A model generated the notes under the pieces. The model was not told where the DNA came from, searched no databases, and saw nothing but the letters and a program-made list of their open reading frames with translations. DNA of 64,000 bases, taken from NCBI GenBank assembly GCA_937927775.1, contig CALBEF010000040.1:20957-84956 (forward strand). Direction: 5' to 3'. The stretch comes from an uncultured Anaerolineae bacterium. Its GTDB lineage: Bacteria; Chloroflexota; Anaerolineae; J036; Brachytrichaceae. Position 1 is the first letter of the stretch, and every line of letters starts with the position of its first letter. The translations under genes were made by a program, and so were the position numbers. Below, in pieces: positions 8,375 to 16,647 of this stretch.

Positions 8375-9565
8375 CTAGGGGGCCGGCAGCACACTCCAGG
8401 GATTGATCGCCCGGCTGCCGGCCCGGATCTCGAAGTGCAGATGCGGGCCGGTCGATCGGCCCACCGAGCCGACGGCGGCAATCACCGTCCCCTGAAGCAC
8501 CTGTTGCCCGCAGCCCACATAGAGCTGACTGGCGTGGGCGTATAGTGACTGATAGCCGTTGCCGTGATCGAGCACCACATACTGCCCGTAGCCGACCGGA
8601 ACACCGGCGGCGTTGAGCGAATACCCGGCGTAGATCACGGTGCCGCTGTCCACGGCGTAGATCGGCTCGCCAAGTCGGCCGGCGAAATCGAGACCTGGGT
8701 GCCAACTGCTGAAGTTGTAGCCTGATAGATAGCGCCGGTTCGTGGGGTAGATGAAGCTGCCCGTGCCCAGCGGCGGGATGGCTACCTCGCCACAGCGCCC
8801 GACCCGGTAAACAGACACGCCGGTAACCGGGTTGCGCCTGACTTCCACGGGCCTGGGCACCTGCCAGATCACGGTTTCGCGCTGGCCGCCGGGCACGAAC
8901 AACTCCTGGCCGACCTGCAGGAGCTGATTGACACTGTTCAGGTTGTTGACCCGCTGCTCGACAATGGATTCGGGCGACACCTGAAAGCGCCGGGCAAGCG
9001 CTTCGATCGTGTCGCCGGCTTCGACCTCTATCACGAGGCCGTTCGACGGCGGGATCACCAGTTCCATGCCGATCGACAGCAGATCGGGATTGTCTTTGAG
9101 CGCCTTGTAGTTGGACCACAAGACCGTTTCGGGAGTGAGGCCGAAAGCGCCGGCAATGCCAAACAACGTGTCGCCGGCCTGAACGGAGTAGTAAATGAGA
9201 CCCCGCGATGGCGCATCGGCGCGCGCGCTGTCGCCGGACTGTCCGGCTTCGGTCATCGGCGCAAAATTGCGCACGATCGAGTCCTCGCTGCCGGATGCGG
9301 CCCCGTCGCCACGCTGGGGCGCCAGCAGCACGCCGGGCTGGTTGGGGTCGATGAGCGCGGCTTCATCCTGGGCCTGAGTCTGGTTGCCGATCAGGCTGGG
9401 CAGTTGGGTCGTAGCAAGCATCACGGCAGCCACCGTGATGATCAGAACGATCAGGTGGGTGATGTAGCGCGAAGCCCCTGCCAGCGCGGATAACACGCCC
9501 CTGTCGGGTCGAGGCGAATCCCATCCGCGAGGGCTGCCTGGCCGGCGGCGATTGTCATAACGCAT
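8375..9565 (-). CDS. LysM-M23 peptidase, first of a tandem pair
   Basis: This 396-residue paralogue of the adjacent downstream gene has the same order of parts: a basic N-terminus, one membrane segment (YITHLIVLIITVAAVMLATT), two LysM repeats (YSVQAGDTLFGIAGAFG, IEVEAGDTIEALARRF) and an M23 domain with WHPGLD and GPHLHFEIR. It is predicted to be a membrane-anchored peptidoglycan endopeptidase. Unlike its neighbour it has an insertion with two cysteines (VGRCGE and VGCGQQ) that could form a disulphide outside the cell. ATG 9565 has AGGAAG just upstream and a TATAAT -10 about 20 bp further up. Confidence 0.9.
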   Translation of the reverse strand: MRYDNRRRPGSPRGWDSPRPDRGVLSALAGASRYITHLIVLIITVAAVMLATTQLPSLIGNQTQAQDEAALIDPNQPGVLLAPQRGDGAASGSEDSIVRNFAPMTEAGQSGDSARADAPSRGLIYYSVQAGDTLFGIAGAFGLTPETVLWSNYKALKDNPDLLSIGMELVIPPSNGLVIEVEAGDTIEALARRFQVSPESIVEQRVNNLNSVNQLLQVGQELFVPGGQRETVIWQVPRPVEVRRNPVTGVSVYRVGRCGEVAIPPLGTGSFIYPTNRRYLSGYNFSSWHPGLDFAGRLGEPIYAVDSGTVIYAGYSLNAAGVPVGYGQYVVLDHGNGYQSLYAHASQLYVGCGQQVLQGTVIAAVGSVGRSTGPHLHFEIRAGSRAINPWSVLPAP

Positions 9566-9585
9566 TCAACTTCCTATGATCGGCG

Positions 9586-9591
9586 ATTATA
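9586..9591 (-). promoter_or_regulatory. -10 element for the LysM-M23 pair
   Basis: On the minus strand this reads TATAAT, about 20 bp upstream of the ATG of the first M23 gene, with AGGAAG between. No convincing -35 hexamer is visible at the expected distance. Confidence 0.5.
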
Positions 9592-9643
9592 CTGACTCTG
9601 GGCAGGAGGCTGACCACAAAAGCCGCACTCTGAGCGAGCGGGG

Positions 9644-10117
9644 TCATGGCGCAGTTGGCGGCGGAGCGGCGGTGGTGATGGTCGGTTCTGCCGGCTGGCC
9701 GGGTGGGGGCGTGTCACCTGAAAGATCGTCTCCGAAAGGTGTGGCAGTGTCCGTGGCGGCGATGGCATCTGCCGGAGGGGCGAACTGGAGCGCGAGCAGG
9801 CGCTGCAGGGCATCGGCTGTGACACGGGTGTTCTGCTCCATGTCCATCAACACGTAGATCATCTGACTGGCAGCCAGAAAGCCGACGAACTGGATGGTTG
9901 CGACAAGCAGGCTGGCAATGGCGCCGGCGACGCCGACGATCAGGCTGGCTGTCGGCGCGCCGGCAGACTGGCCCGGCAGCGGCAAATCAATCAAATTGAA
10001 CGCGCCGGCCAGCAGAATCCCCAGGGCGCTCAACAGGCCAAGGATCATCGACACCCACGCCAGCACCTGGAGCGCGAAAGCCACAAAGCGAAGCGCCCCG
10101 TATCTGCGTTGTGTCAT
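9644..10117 (-). CDS. Small membrane protein of unknown function
   Basis: The 157-residue product has hydrophobic helices at about residues 10-40 (VAFALQVLAWVSMILGLLSALGILLAGAF) and 60-90 (ASLIVGVAGAIASLLVATIQFVGFLAA). A cytoplasm-sized helical segment with MDMEQNTRVTADALQRLLA and a Pro/Thr-rich tail follow. I do not recognise a named family. ATG 10117 is preferred over the ORF start at 10159 because GGAGG lies 9 nt upstream of it. A TATACT -10 lies a little further up on the minus strand. The start is divergent from yajC. Confidence 0.7.
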   Translation of the reverse strand: MTQRRYGALRFVAFALQVLAWVSMILGLLSALGILLAGAFNLIDLPLPGQSAGAPTASLIVGVAGAIASLLVATIQFVGFLAASQMIYVLMDMEQNTRVTADALQRLLALQFAPPADAIAATDTATPFGDDLSGDTPPPGQPAEPTITTAAPPPTAP

Positions 10118-10281
10118 CGGTCTGTCCTCCTGCGCCAAGTATAATTGTCGCTCAAACAAGGTCCGTTCGCGCCGTCAGCGCCGCCAGATTGCGATGGTGC
10201 AGGCGGGTTCCCCATGAGCCTCGCGCAGATTGCATGTGTTTGCCGCGCGCAATGCCATGTCGCCAAGGCGCGGATGCCGGG

Positions 10282-10632
10282 ATGGAGATTCAGTTTCTTA
10301 TGGATGCAGGTTTCGCTATAGTCGTCTTTTTCTCGACCGTTGCGTTTGTGTTTCTGCTGGTGTGGATCGTCGTCATCGTGCCCCAGAACCGCGCGCGGAA
10401 GAACCAGGAGCAGGTTGTCAGCGATCTCAAGATCGGCGAGGAAATCGTGACAGTGGGGGGCCTCATTGGCAGGCTGACCTACCTCAACCGTGACGAGGAT
10501 ATTGCCCGCATCGAGGTGGCGAAGGGTGTCGAAGTGCGCATCATTCCGGCCGCCATCAGCCATCCGCTCGACTTTGTGCAGCGCCTGGAGCGAGAGAAGC
10601 GCGCCGGCCAGTCGAAGCCGGGCGCCAAATAA
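10282..10632 (+). CDS. yajC: Preprotein translocase accessory subunit YajC
   Basis: The 116-residue protein has one N-terminal membrane helix (FAIVVFFSTVAFVFLLVWIVVIVPQ) followed by the small YajC cytoplasmic domain (NRARKNQEQVVSDLKIGEEIVTVGGLIGRL). The VTVGG stretch is characteristic of the family. YajC associates with SecDF at the translocon. The ATG at 10282 gives the family length, and an internal ATG at 10300 is an alternative because GGAG lies about 11 nt before it. secD/secF are not in the window. trmD follows after a short repeat array. Confidence 0.9.
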   Translation: MEIQFLMDAGFAIVVFFSTVAFVFLLVWIVVIVPQNRARKNQEQVVSDLKIGEEIVTVGGLIGRLTYLNRDEDIARIEVAKGVEVRIIPAAISHPLDFVQRLEREKRAGQSKPGAK

Positions 10633-10654
10633 GTGACGCGCCCCGCCATCAGGC

Positions 10655-10689
10655 CAATACGCAACACGCAATACGCAATACGCAACACG
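10655..10689. repeat. Tandem heptamer array CAATACG (family R1)
   Basis: About five consecutive 7-bp units of CAATACG/CAACACG fill the spacer between yajC and trmD, ending about 28 bp before the trmD start. The same unit occurs before hisC (55570) and, inverted, before hisH (57408). Confidence 0.85.
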
Positions 10690-10716
10690 TGATCCGCATT
10701 GTGCGCCATAACCCCC

Positions 10717-11385
10717 ATGCGCTTTGATGTGTTTACCCTGTTCCCCGGCATGTTTGTCAGTCCATTTGGGGAAAGCATTCTGCGCCGCGCGCTCGACGCC
10801 GGCCTGATCGAGCTTTACACCCACAACATCCGCGACTACACCACAGACAAACACCAGATCACAGACGACTATGCTTACGGCGGCGGGGGCGGCATGGTGA
10901 TGAAGCCGGAGCCGATCTTCGCGGCGGTCGAGTCGGTGCTGGCCGGCGTAGAAGGCGCGCCGATCATTCTCATGTCTCCCGCCGGGCGGGTGTTCACCCA
11001 TGCCATCGCGCGTGAACTGGCGCAATATCCCCGCATCGCCCTGGTGTGCGGCCATTACGAAGGCGTGGACGAGCGGGTGCGCGAGCATCTGTGCACCGAC
11101 GAGATCAGTATTGGCGACTATGTGCTCACCGGCGGCGAGCTGCCGGCCATGGTCATCGTCGATGCTGTGTCGCGGCTGGTGCCGGGCGTGCTGCCGGAAT
11201 GGGCGCCGGAGAACGAGTCGCACGCCAACGGGATGATCGAGTATCCACACTACACGCGCCCGGCCGAGTTTCGCGGCTGGCGCGTGCCCGACGTGCTGCT
11301 CAGCGGCAATCACGCTGCCATTGCCCGCTGGCGCCGCGAGCAGTCAGAACTGCGCACGAAAAGACGAAGGACAAGTCACGAATGA
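10717..11385 (+). CDS. trmD: tRNA (guanine-37-N1)-methyltransferase
   Basis: This 222-residue SPOUT methyltransferase has the TrmD motifs [13 protein letters not shown] at the start, [25 protein letters not shown] and the knot loop [13 protein letters not shown]. TrmD adds the m1G37 methyl group next to the anticodon and prevents +1 frameshifting, notably on Pro codons. The start is MRFDV, six codons into the ORF given in the track. Its TGA overlaps the ATG of the next gene by 4 bp, indicating translational coupling. The usual rimM/rplS partners are absent. Confidence 0.96.
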   Translation: MRFDVFTLFPGMFVSPFGESILRRALDAGLIELYTHNIRDYTTDKHQITDDYAYGGGGGMVMKPEPIFAAVESVLAGVEGAPIILMSPAGRVFTHAIARELAQYPRIALVCGHYEGVDERVREHLCTDEISIGDYVLTGGELPAMVIVDAVSRLVPGVLPEWAPENESHANGMIEYPHYTRPAEFRGWRVPDVLLSGNHAAIARWRREQSELRTKRRRTSHE

Positions 11386-13328
11386 CTGATCACCCGATTC
11401 ACCCATCCCATTCTGTGCGCAGCGCGGCATTCGTTCTGATTGCGTGCGCGCTGGCGATGGCCGGCTGTTCGGGACCGACGCGCGCGCCATCGGCTGCGCC
11501 CGCCGAGTCACCCACCGTTGTTTTGAAAGCGACGGTGTTCGACTTGCCGGCGCAGACCACGCCGGCGGCGACTGCGACGCCCGTCCCTGCGCCGGCCCCT
11601 TCGCCGACACCGGCCCCGCAGCCCATCGTCATGGCTGTCGTGGGCGAGCCGCAGACCCTGCATCCCCTGTACGCGACGGCGCAGGTCGCCCGCACGGTGC
11701 TGGCTCCGGTCTTCGTGGGGTGCGTTGGCCAGGATGAAACCGGCGCGCCGGTGGCGCTGGGCTGCGAGCGCGTGCCCACACTCGAAAATGGCGACGCCCG
11801 CTTCATCGGCGAAGGCGATGAGCGCCACCTGGAAGTGACCTTTCGCATTCGCCCCGGCTGGCGCTGGACTGACGGCCGGCCGGTGACCGCTCAGGACGCT
11901 GTGTTTGCCTGGCAACTTGCCATGGCCCCCGAAGCGCAGGTGCGCGATCCGCTGGCGCAGAAAATCTTCGCCATGACTGCCCCGGACGAGCGCACCATCG
12001 TGGCGCGCTTTATGAGCGCCGCGCAGGCGCGCGCGGCTGCCGCCGGCGCGCTGCAAGGCGAGGTGGCGTTTGACTACTTCAGCCAGCAGGGCGATTACGC
12101 CCGCTATGCCCGGCAGGCCACCCCATTGTCCGACGCGCGCTACTGGGCGGTTGCGCGCTGGCTGCCCGCGCACCTGCTGGCCGATGTGCCGGCGCGCGAT
12201 CAGATCAACAGCCCGTTTGCCAGCCGGCCGGTGGGCGATGGCGCGTTTGAAATTGTGTCATGGAACCGGGGCGCCGATCTGACGCTGGCGCGCTCTGCGC
12301 AGCCCTTTCCGCTGGAGCCGGCCGGCGACGCGCCGTCCATCACCTTCAAATTCGCGCCCGACGAGGCCACGGCCGCGCAATGGGCGCTGCAAGGTGACGC
12401 GCACCTCAGTCAGCCACTGCCCGTGGAGTCCATCGCCCCGGCCCTGGACGCGCCGGCTTTCGCCGCGCTGATGGGCATGTCGGTTGTGTTGCCCATGCCG
12501 GTCTTCGAGCAGATCGTGCTCAATGTCAGCCGGCCGCCGCTGGACGATGTGAAAGTGCGTCAGGCGCTGCGACTGGCAATCGACGCGCAGGCCATCCTGG
12601 CCGACCCGGTTACGGGGCTGGTCACTGAGCCGCTGGTTCTCGACCCGAGCGGCCTGTTTTACGGCATCGCGCCGAATGCGCTTGCCATGAATCATGACCT
12701 GGCGCAGGCGCGGGCCCTGCTGCAAGAGGCCGGCTGGCAGTGCGACCTGTTGCCATGCGTCAGGCCGGCGCAGCAACCGAATGGTCGCGTCATCACGCAA
12801 ACGCTCCAGCTCACATTGGTGACGAACGAGCGCGCGCCGCGCAATGCGTTGAGCCAGCTCGTTCAAAAGCAACTGGGGGCGGCCGGCTTTGCCGTCGATC
12901 TGCGCATCGTGAGCGGGCTGGGCAGGGCCAGCAGGCTGTTCGCGCCGTATGAGGCGGGCGGCATTTTGCTCACGCGCGATTTCGACGCCGCACTGTTCCA
13001 GGCGCCGTCTCTGGCAGGGTTCAGCGGCGCGCTCGACTGCGCCAGCATCCCCGATCAAAACAACCACAGCGCGGCGCAGGGCAACGCGGGCGGCTATTGC
13101 AACCCGGCTGCCGATGCGCTGATGGCAGAAGCCGAGGAAGGCGAGAGCGCCATCTCGGAACAAGCGCGCGCGCAAGCCATCGAAGCCGCGCTGGCGGCAG
13201 TGTCGGACGCGGCGCCGATTGTGCCGCTGTATTCGCCGGCATGGCTGTTGCCAGCGCGCGAAGTGGCGGGGCTGCGTTATGCCGGGTTTGGTATCGTCAC
13301 CTGGAACGCCTGGGCATGGCGGCGCTGA
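11382..13328 (+). CDS. Extracellular solute-binding lipoprotein, family 5 (oligopeptide type)
   Basis: The 648-residue protein has an export signal with lipobox AMAGC (Cys about residue 27), a Pro/Ala/Thr-rich linker ([15 protein letters not shown]) and an SBP family 5 domain. Family features are [11 protein letters not shown] at the start of the domain, [24 protein letters not shown], and [12 protein letters not shown]. Members bind peptides, nickel or other solutes for Dpp/Opp-type ABC importers. No permease genes are adjacent, so the transporter is elsewhere or the protein has another role. The ATG overlaps the trmD stop by 4 bp. The ORF extension upstream reads trmD out of frame. Confidence 0.88.
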   Translation: MTDHPIHPSHSVRSAAFVLIACALAMAGCSGPTRAPSAAPAESPTVVLKATVFDLPAQTTPAATATPVPAPAPSPTPAPQPIVMAVVGEPQTLHPLYATAQVARTVLAPVFVGCVGQDETGAPVALGCERVPTLENGDARFIGEGDERHLEVTFRIRPGWRWTDGRPVTAQDAVFAWQLAMAPEAQVRDPLAQKIFAMTAPDERTIVARFMSAAQARAAAAGALQGEVAFDYFSQQGDYARYARQATPLSDARYWAVARWLPAHLLADVPARDQINSPFASRPVGDGAFEIVSWNRGADLTLARSAQPFPLEPAGDAPSITFKFAPDEATAAQWALQGDAHLSQPLPVESIAPALDAPAFAALMGMSVVLPMPVFEQIVLNVSRPPLDDVKVRQALRLAIDAQAILADPVTGLVTEPLVLDPSGLFYGIAPNALAMNHDLAQARALLQEAGWQCDLLPCVRPAQQPNGRVITQTLQLTLVTNERAPRNALSQLVQKQLGAAGFAVDLRIVSGLGRASRLFAPYEAGGILLTRDFDAALFQAPSLAGFSGALDCASIPDQNNHSAAQGNAGGYCNPAADALMAEAEEGESAISEQARAQAIEAALAAVSDAAPIVPLYSPAWLLPAREVAGLRYAGFGIVTWNAWAWRR

Positions 13329-13466
13329 GGGCGCCCATCACGCTGCCATCATGTTGCGCTTGGCGCTCACTCAGGAAGCGCCGGTACACTCGAATGAATT
13401 CACGAAGCCGGCGACGGCTGTGGTCTCCGCGCCGGCGCCGGCGCGGATCAAGAAAGGGGATGCAAC

Positions 13467-14408
13467 ATGGACCAGCAGATCAATGCGGATGGCATGGCGG
13501 AGGCAGTCCGCCGCATCTACGAAAAGCCGCGCGCAAAAGAGATCTACATGATCGCCGGGTGGCATCAGTGGGCAGACGCCGGCGCGATTTCATCGGCGCT
13601 GCCCCGCTATCTGATCGACCTGACCGGCGCCCGGAAGATCGCTGAGATTCAGCCGCACGGGTTCTACCTTTTCCAGATCCCGGGCACACATGGCTTCCTG
13701 AGGCCGGAAGTCAGGCTGGAAGACGGCTTTCGCAAAAGCATGTCTTCGAACACGAACGAGTTCTACTACACCGGCGACGATGAGCGGGGCCTGGTCATCT
13801 TTCTGGGGCACGAGCCGCACATGAATGGCGAACGATACGCAGAGGCGTTTCTCGATGTCGTCAAGGCGCTGGGCGTCAGGCGGGTTGTGGTGGTCGGCGG
13901 GGTATATGGGGCCACGCCCTATGACCGCGATCGGGCGGTGTCGTGCGTGTACAGTCTGCCCGGCATGAAAGAGGAAATGGAGAGCTATGCCGTCACCTTC
14001 TCGAACTATGAGGGTGGCGTCAGTATTGGCACGTACATGGCGCACCACGCCGAGGCTGCCGGCGTGCCGCTGGTGTCGTTGTATGCCTTTGTGCCGGCTT
14101 ACGACTTCTCGCAATTGACCGACAAGCTGCAGGGTATGCGCGTCGAGAATGACTTCAAGGCCTGGCACGAGTTGATGCGCCGGGTCAATCACATGTTCAA
14201 GCTGGGGCTTGACCTGTCCGACCTTGAGCGGCGCAGCAATGAACTGACCGCTTCGATCGCGCAGAAGATCAACGAGATCGATGGCCGGCTGCCCCAGCTC
14301 GGCATTCACGAGTTCATGGCCAGGGTGGGCGCGGAGTTCACCGAGACGCCCTTCATGCCGCTGGATGTGTGGGAGCGCGGGCTGGAAGATTTGTTCACAG
14401 ACGAATAG
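13467..14408 (+). CDS. PAC2 family protein
   Basis: This 313-residue protein resembles the PAC2 (proteasome assembly chaperone 2-like, COG1938/2047) family. The motifs seen are the N-terminal MIAGWHQWADAGAISSAL, the central VVVVGGVYGATPYDRDR, and ISIGTYM-like VSIGTYMAHHAEAAGVPL. Bacterial members have no settled function, and archaeal and actinobacterial members are linked to proteasome or ATP-grasp contexts. No proteasome gene is in the window. The ATG at 13467 is preceded by GAAAGGGG about 9 nt upstream. The gene is followed directly by a strong promoter for a possible RNA. Confidence 0.8.
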   Translation: MDQQINADGMAEAVRRIYEKPRAKEIYMIAGWHQWADAGAISSALPRYLIDLTGARKIAEIQPHGFYLFQIPGTHGFLRPEVRLEDGFRKSMSSNTNEFYYTGDDERGLVIFLGHEPHMNGERYAEAFLDVVKALGVRRVVVVGGVYGATPYDRDRAVSCVYSLPGMKEEMESYAVTFSNYEGGVSIGTYMAHHAEAAGVPLVSLYAFVPAYDFSQLTDKLQGMRVENDFKAWHELMRRVNHMFKLGLDLSDLERRSNELTASIAQKINEIDGRLPQLGIHEFMARVGAEFTETPFMPLDVWERGLEDLFTDE

Positions 14409-14419
14409 ACGCGCCAGAG

Positions 14420-14448
14420 TTGACACGCGCGCGAAGCGCGGCTAGAAT
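14420..14448 (+). promoter_or_regulatory. Consensus sigma-70 type promoter
   Basis: A perfect TTGACA (14420-14425) is separated by exactly 17 bp from TAGAAT (14443-14448). It starts 12 bp after the PAC2 stop codon. Transcription should begin near 14455 and run through the candidate RNA to the terminator at 14640 or, if read through, to the ABC exporter gene. Confidence 0.8.
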
Positions 14449-14473
14449 CCGCCCGTCTCAGGAGGCTATGAGC

Positions 14474-14572
14474 ATGATCCGACGAAGAAACAGTGACGCG
14501 CTAAAGCGCCTGCGCGGATGCTTGCTCCAACCTCGATGCGGCGGCGGAAGGCAACCCGGCTCCACCGGCTAA
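14474..14572 (+). CDS. Possible 32-aa leader peptide
   Basis: This short ORF, below the ORF-track limit from this start, begins with ATG 8 nt after GGAGG (14461-14465). It encodes an Arg-rich peptide (MIRRRNSDALKRLRGC...). It sits between a strong promoter and a strong terminator upstream of an ABC exporter, the layout expected of a translational attenuator. Its opening codons form one side of the predicted stem, so translation and folding would compete. There is no homology support and it may be chance. Confidence 0.3.
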   Translation: MIRRRNSDALKRLRGCLLQPRCGGGRQPGSTG

Positions 14573-14607
14573 AGTTCAGCGCCGGAACAAGACGCGGATT
14601 TCGAGAG

Positions 14608-14640
14608 GCCATGAGCAGCAACGCTGCTCATGGCTTTTTT
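14608..14640 (+). terminator. Intrinsic terminator of the candidate RNA
   Basis: A perfect 12-bp stem, GCCATGAGCAGC / GCTGCTCATGGC with a 3-nt loop, is followed directly by six T residues. It lies 170 bp upstream of the ABC exporter start. Confidence 0.92.
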
Positions 14641-14810
14641 GTTGTTGCGCGTCCGGTTGCCGCTTGCGTTATCTGCGCTGCCTGTGTCATGTCCTGCTCA
14701 CCCTCCCGCAGGTTCAGAGAGATGGAAATGCGAGCGATTCCAACCTGCGTGAGGATAGGCTGAAGTTGCGATTCGATCTGCTTTCCTGAATCTGATCTGC
14801 TGTATGCGCC
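14641..14810. other. Spacer between terminator and ABC exporter
   Basis: No gene is supported in these 170 bp. An inverted repeat GCAGGTT ... AACCTGC (about 14708-14751) is the only structure I see. No clear promoter for the ABC gene is visible, which fits transcription by read-through from the promoter at 14420. Confidence 0.4.
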
Positions 14811-16634
14811 ATGAATGAATTAAAGAAACTCCTGCCGTTCGTCAAGCCCTATTGGGGCAGACTGGCTCTGTTGGGCGCAGTCGCCATCGTCTCTCTGGTC
14901 GGCATGCTGCTCGAGCCGTACTTCTTCGGGCTGGCGATCGATCAGGGCATCGTCAAACAGGACATGGACGCCGTCATTCTGTATTGCGGCCTGCTGATCG
15001 CGTCGGCCATCGTCTTCAGCGCGGGGAACTACGTCAAGTCCCTGCTGCAGGGGATTGTGGCGGCCGACGTGGTGCGCGATCTGCGCAACGCGCTGTATCG
15101 CAAGTTGCAGTTTCTGCCGTTTAGCTGGTATGCCACCATGCCCACCGGCCAGATCATGTCGCGCATGTTGAGCGACATGGACGCCGTCGAGCAGTTTGTC
15201 GCCTGGGGCTTCACCACCATGCTCACCGAGGGCGCGACCTTTTTCTTCACGTTTCTCATTTTGTTGACGTTGGACTGGCAGCTCACGCTGGCGGTGCTTG
15301 CGCCGATGCCGCTCATGGCGATCGCCATCGTCCGCTTCCGCCTGAAGATCGACCCGGCCTGGGCGGCTGTGCGCGAGCAGATGGGGCGGCTGACAACGGT
15401 TTTACAGGAGAACATCGCCGGCGTGCGGGTGGTCAAAGCATTCGCCCGCGAGCCGCACGCCATGCGCCGCTTCGACGAACAGAACGCGCTCAATCGCGCC
15501 CGCAACGTGGACCGCACCCGGCTGGAAGCCGGCGCTTTCCCGATGATGGATTTTGTGTCGGGCCTGTCGTTTCTGGTCATGCTGGCCGTCGGCGCGGTTC
15601 GGCTGGTTGAAGGCTCGCTCAGCCTGGGCGTGTTCTTTTCGTTCACGTGGTATATCTGGTCGATCATCTGGCCGGTGCGCATCACCGGCTGGCTGGTGAG
15701 CATCATGCGCCAGGCCGTGGCGTCCATCCCCCGGCTGTGGGAAATCCTGCAAGCCGAGCAAACGATCCGCGACCCTGCGCCAGAGGCCGGCGGCGCAACA
15801 GAGCCGCGCGAAAACGCCGAAGGCCCGGCGCGGGTCGAGTTCGACAACGTGACGTTCGCGTTCCCGGACGATCCGGCCACGCCGGTGTTGAACGGGCTGA
15901 CGCTCTCGATCGAGCCGGGGCAGACGGTGGCGATTCTGGGCGGCACCGGCTCCGGCAAATCGTCGGTGATCAACCTCGTCCCCCGCTTCTACGACGTGAC
16001 CGGCGGGCGGGTGCTGGTGGACGGGGTCGATGTGCGCGACATCCCCCTGAAGCAACTGCGCGCCCAGATCGGCATTGTGCCGCAGGAGACTTTCCTGTTC
16101 TCGGCCTCCCTGCGCGAGAACATAGCGTTTGGCAGGCCCGACGCGACCGAAGCGGAAGTGATCGCCGCAGCCCGTGTCGCTCAGGTGGATGACTTTGCCC
16201 GCGCGATGCCAAAAGGCTACGACACCCTGATCGGCGAGCGCGGGGTCGGCCTGAGCGGCGGCCAGCGCCAGCGCGTTGCCCTGGCGCGGGCGGTGCTGAT
16301 GGACCCGCGCATCCTGATTCTGGACGAGGCCACTTCGGCGGTGGACACGGCCACTGAAGACGCCATCCAGTCGGCGCTGGCGGAGGTCATGCGCGGCCGC
16401 ACATCGATCATCGTGGCGCAACGCCTCAGCACGATGAAGAACGCCGATCACATTGTGGTGCTGAAGGATGGGCGCGTGGCAGAGGAAGGCACGCACGAGG
16501 AGCTGATGGCGCTCGGCGGCGAGTACACCCGCCTGTACGAGTTGCAGTACCGCGACCAGGAAGCGCGCCGCCACGATCTGCTCGACGAGGGTGGAGGGTC
16601 GCCGGTTGCGCCTGAGCCGGCGCTTGCGCAGTGA
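14811..16634 (+). CDS. ABC exporter, fused permease and ATPase (multidrug/lipid type)
   Basis: This 607-residue half-transporter has an N-terminal six-helix ABC_membrane domain (about residues 15-300) and a C-terminal nucleotide-binding domain (about 340-575). The NBD shows Walker A GGTGSGKSS, Q-loop PQETFLFSASLRENI, signature LSGGQRQRVALARA, Walker B ILILDEATSAVD and the H-loop in RTSIIVAQRLST. In the last motif the canonical switch His is Gln (VAQRLS instead of AHRLS). It probably homodimerises to export lipids or drugs. A candidate attenuator precedes it. Confidence 0.93.
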   Translation: MNELKKLLPFVKPYWGRLALLGAVAIVSLVGMLLEPYFFGLAIDQGIVKQDMDAVILYCGLLIASAIVFSAGNYVKSLLQGIVAADVVRDLRNALYRKLQFLPFSWYATMPTGQIMSRMLSDMDAVEQFVAWGFTTMLTEGATFFFTFLILLTLDWQLTLAVLAPMPLMAIAIVRFRLKIDPAWAAVREQMGRLTTVLQENIAGVRVVKAFAREPHAMRRFDEQNALNRARNVDRTRLEAGAFPMMDFVSGLSFLVMLAVGAVRLVEGSLSLGVFFSFTWYIWSIIWPVRITGWLVSIMRQAVASIPRLWEILQAEQTIRDPAPEAGGATEPRENAEGPARVEFDNVTFAFPDDPATPVLNGLTLSIEPGQTVAILGGTGSGKSSVINLVPRFYDVTGGRVLVDGVDVRDIPLKQLRAQIGIVPQETFLFSASLRENIAFGRPDATEAEVIAAARVAQVDDFARAMPKGYDTLIGERGVGLSGGQRQRVALARAVLMDPRILILDEATSAVDTATEDAIQSALAEVMRGRTSIIVAQRLSTMKNADHIVVLKDGRVAEEGTHEELMALGGEYTRLYELQYRDQEARRHDLLDEGGGSPVAPEPALAQ

Positions 16635-16647
16635 CCGGAATTGCCTT

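Larger units (their letters stand above)
14455..14640 (+). ncRNA. Candidate structured small RNA or attenuator leader
   Basis: About 185 nt lie between a consensus promoter and a perfect intrinsic terminator. A long-range stem is visible: GAGCA (14470-14474) pairs with TGCTC (14523-14527) and ATCCG (14477-14481) pairs with CGGAT (14515-14519). It encloses a GCGC-TAAA-GCGC hairpin. A second part contains CCGG-CTCCA-CCGG. I compared it by eye with common riboswitch cores and found no confident match. It may be a stand-alone sRNA or a leader controlling the ABC exporter at 14811, and it also holds a 32-codon ORF with a good ribosome binding site. Confidence 0.5.

Noticed and set aside
8292-9119. 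N-terminal 276 codons of the 678-aa ORF 7083-9119
   Set aside because: They read the first M23 gene out of frame. The true second M23 protein starts near GTG 8291 and then matches its paralogue in length.
14455-14640. Assignment of the candidate RNA to SAM-, cobalamin- or guanidine-type riboswitches or to SRP RNA
   Set aside because: Partial resemblances (GGCAACC-like, CTCCAACC) were seen, but no conserved core could be aligned convincingly by eye.
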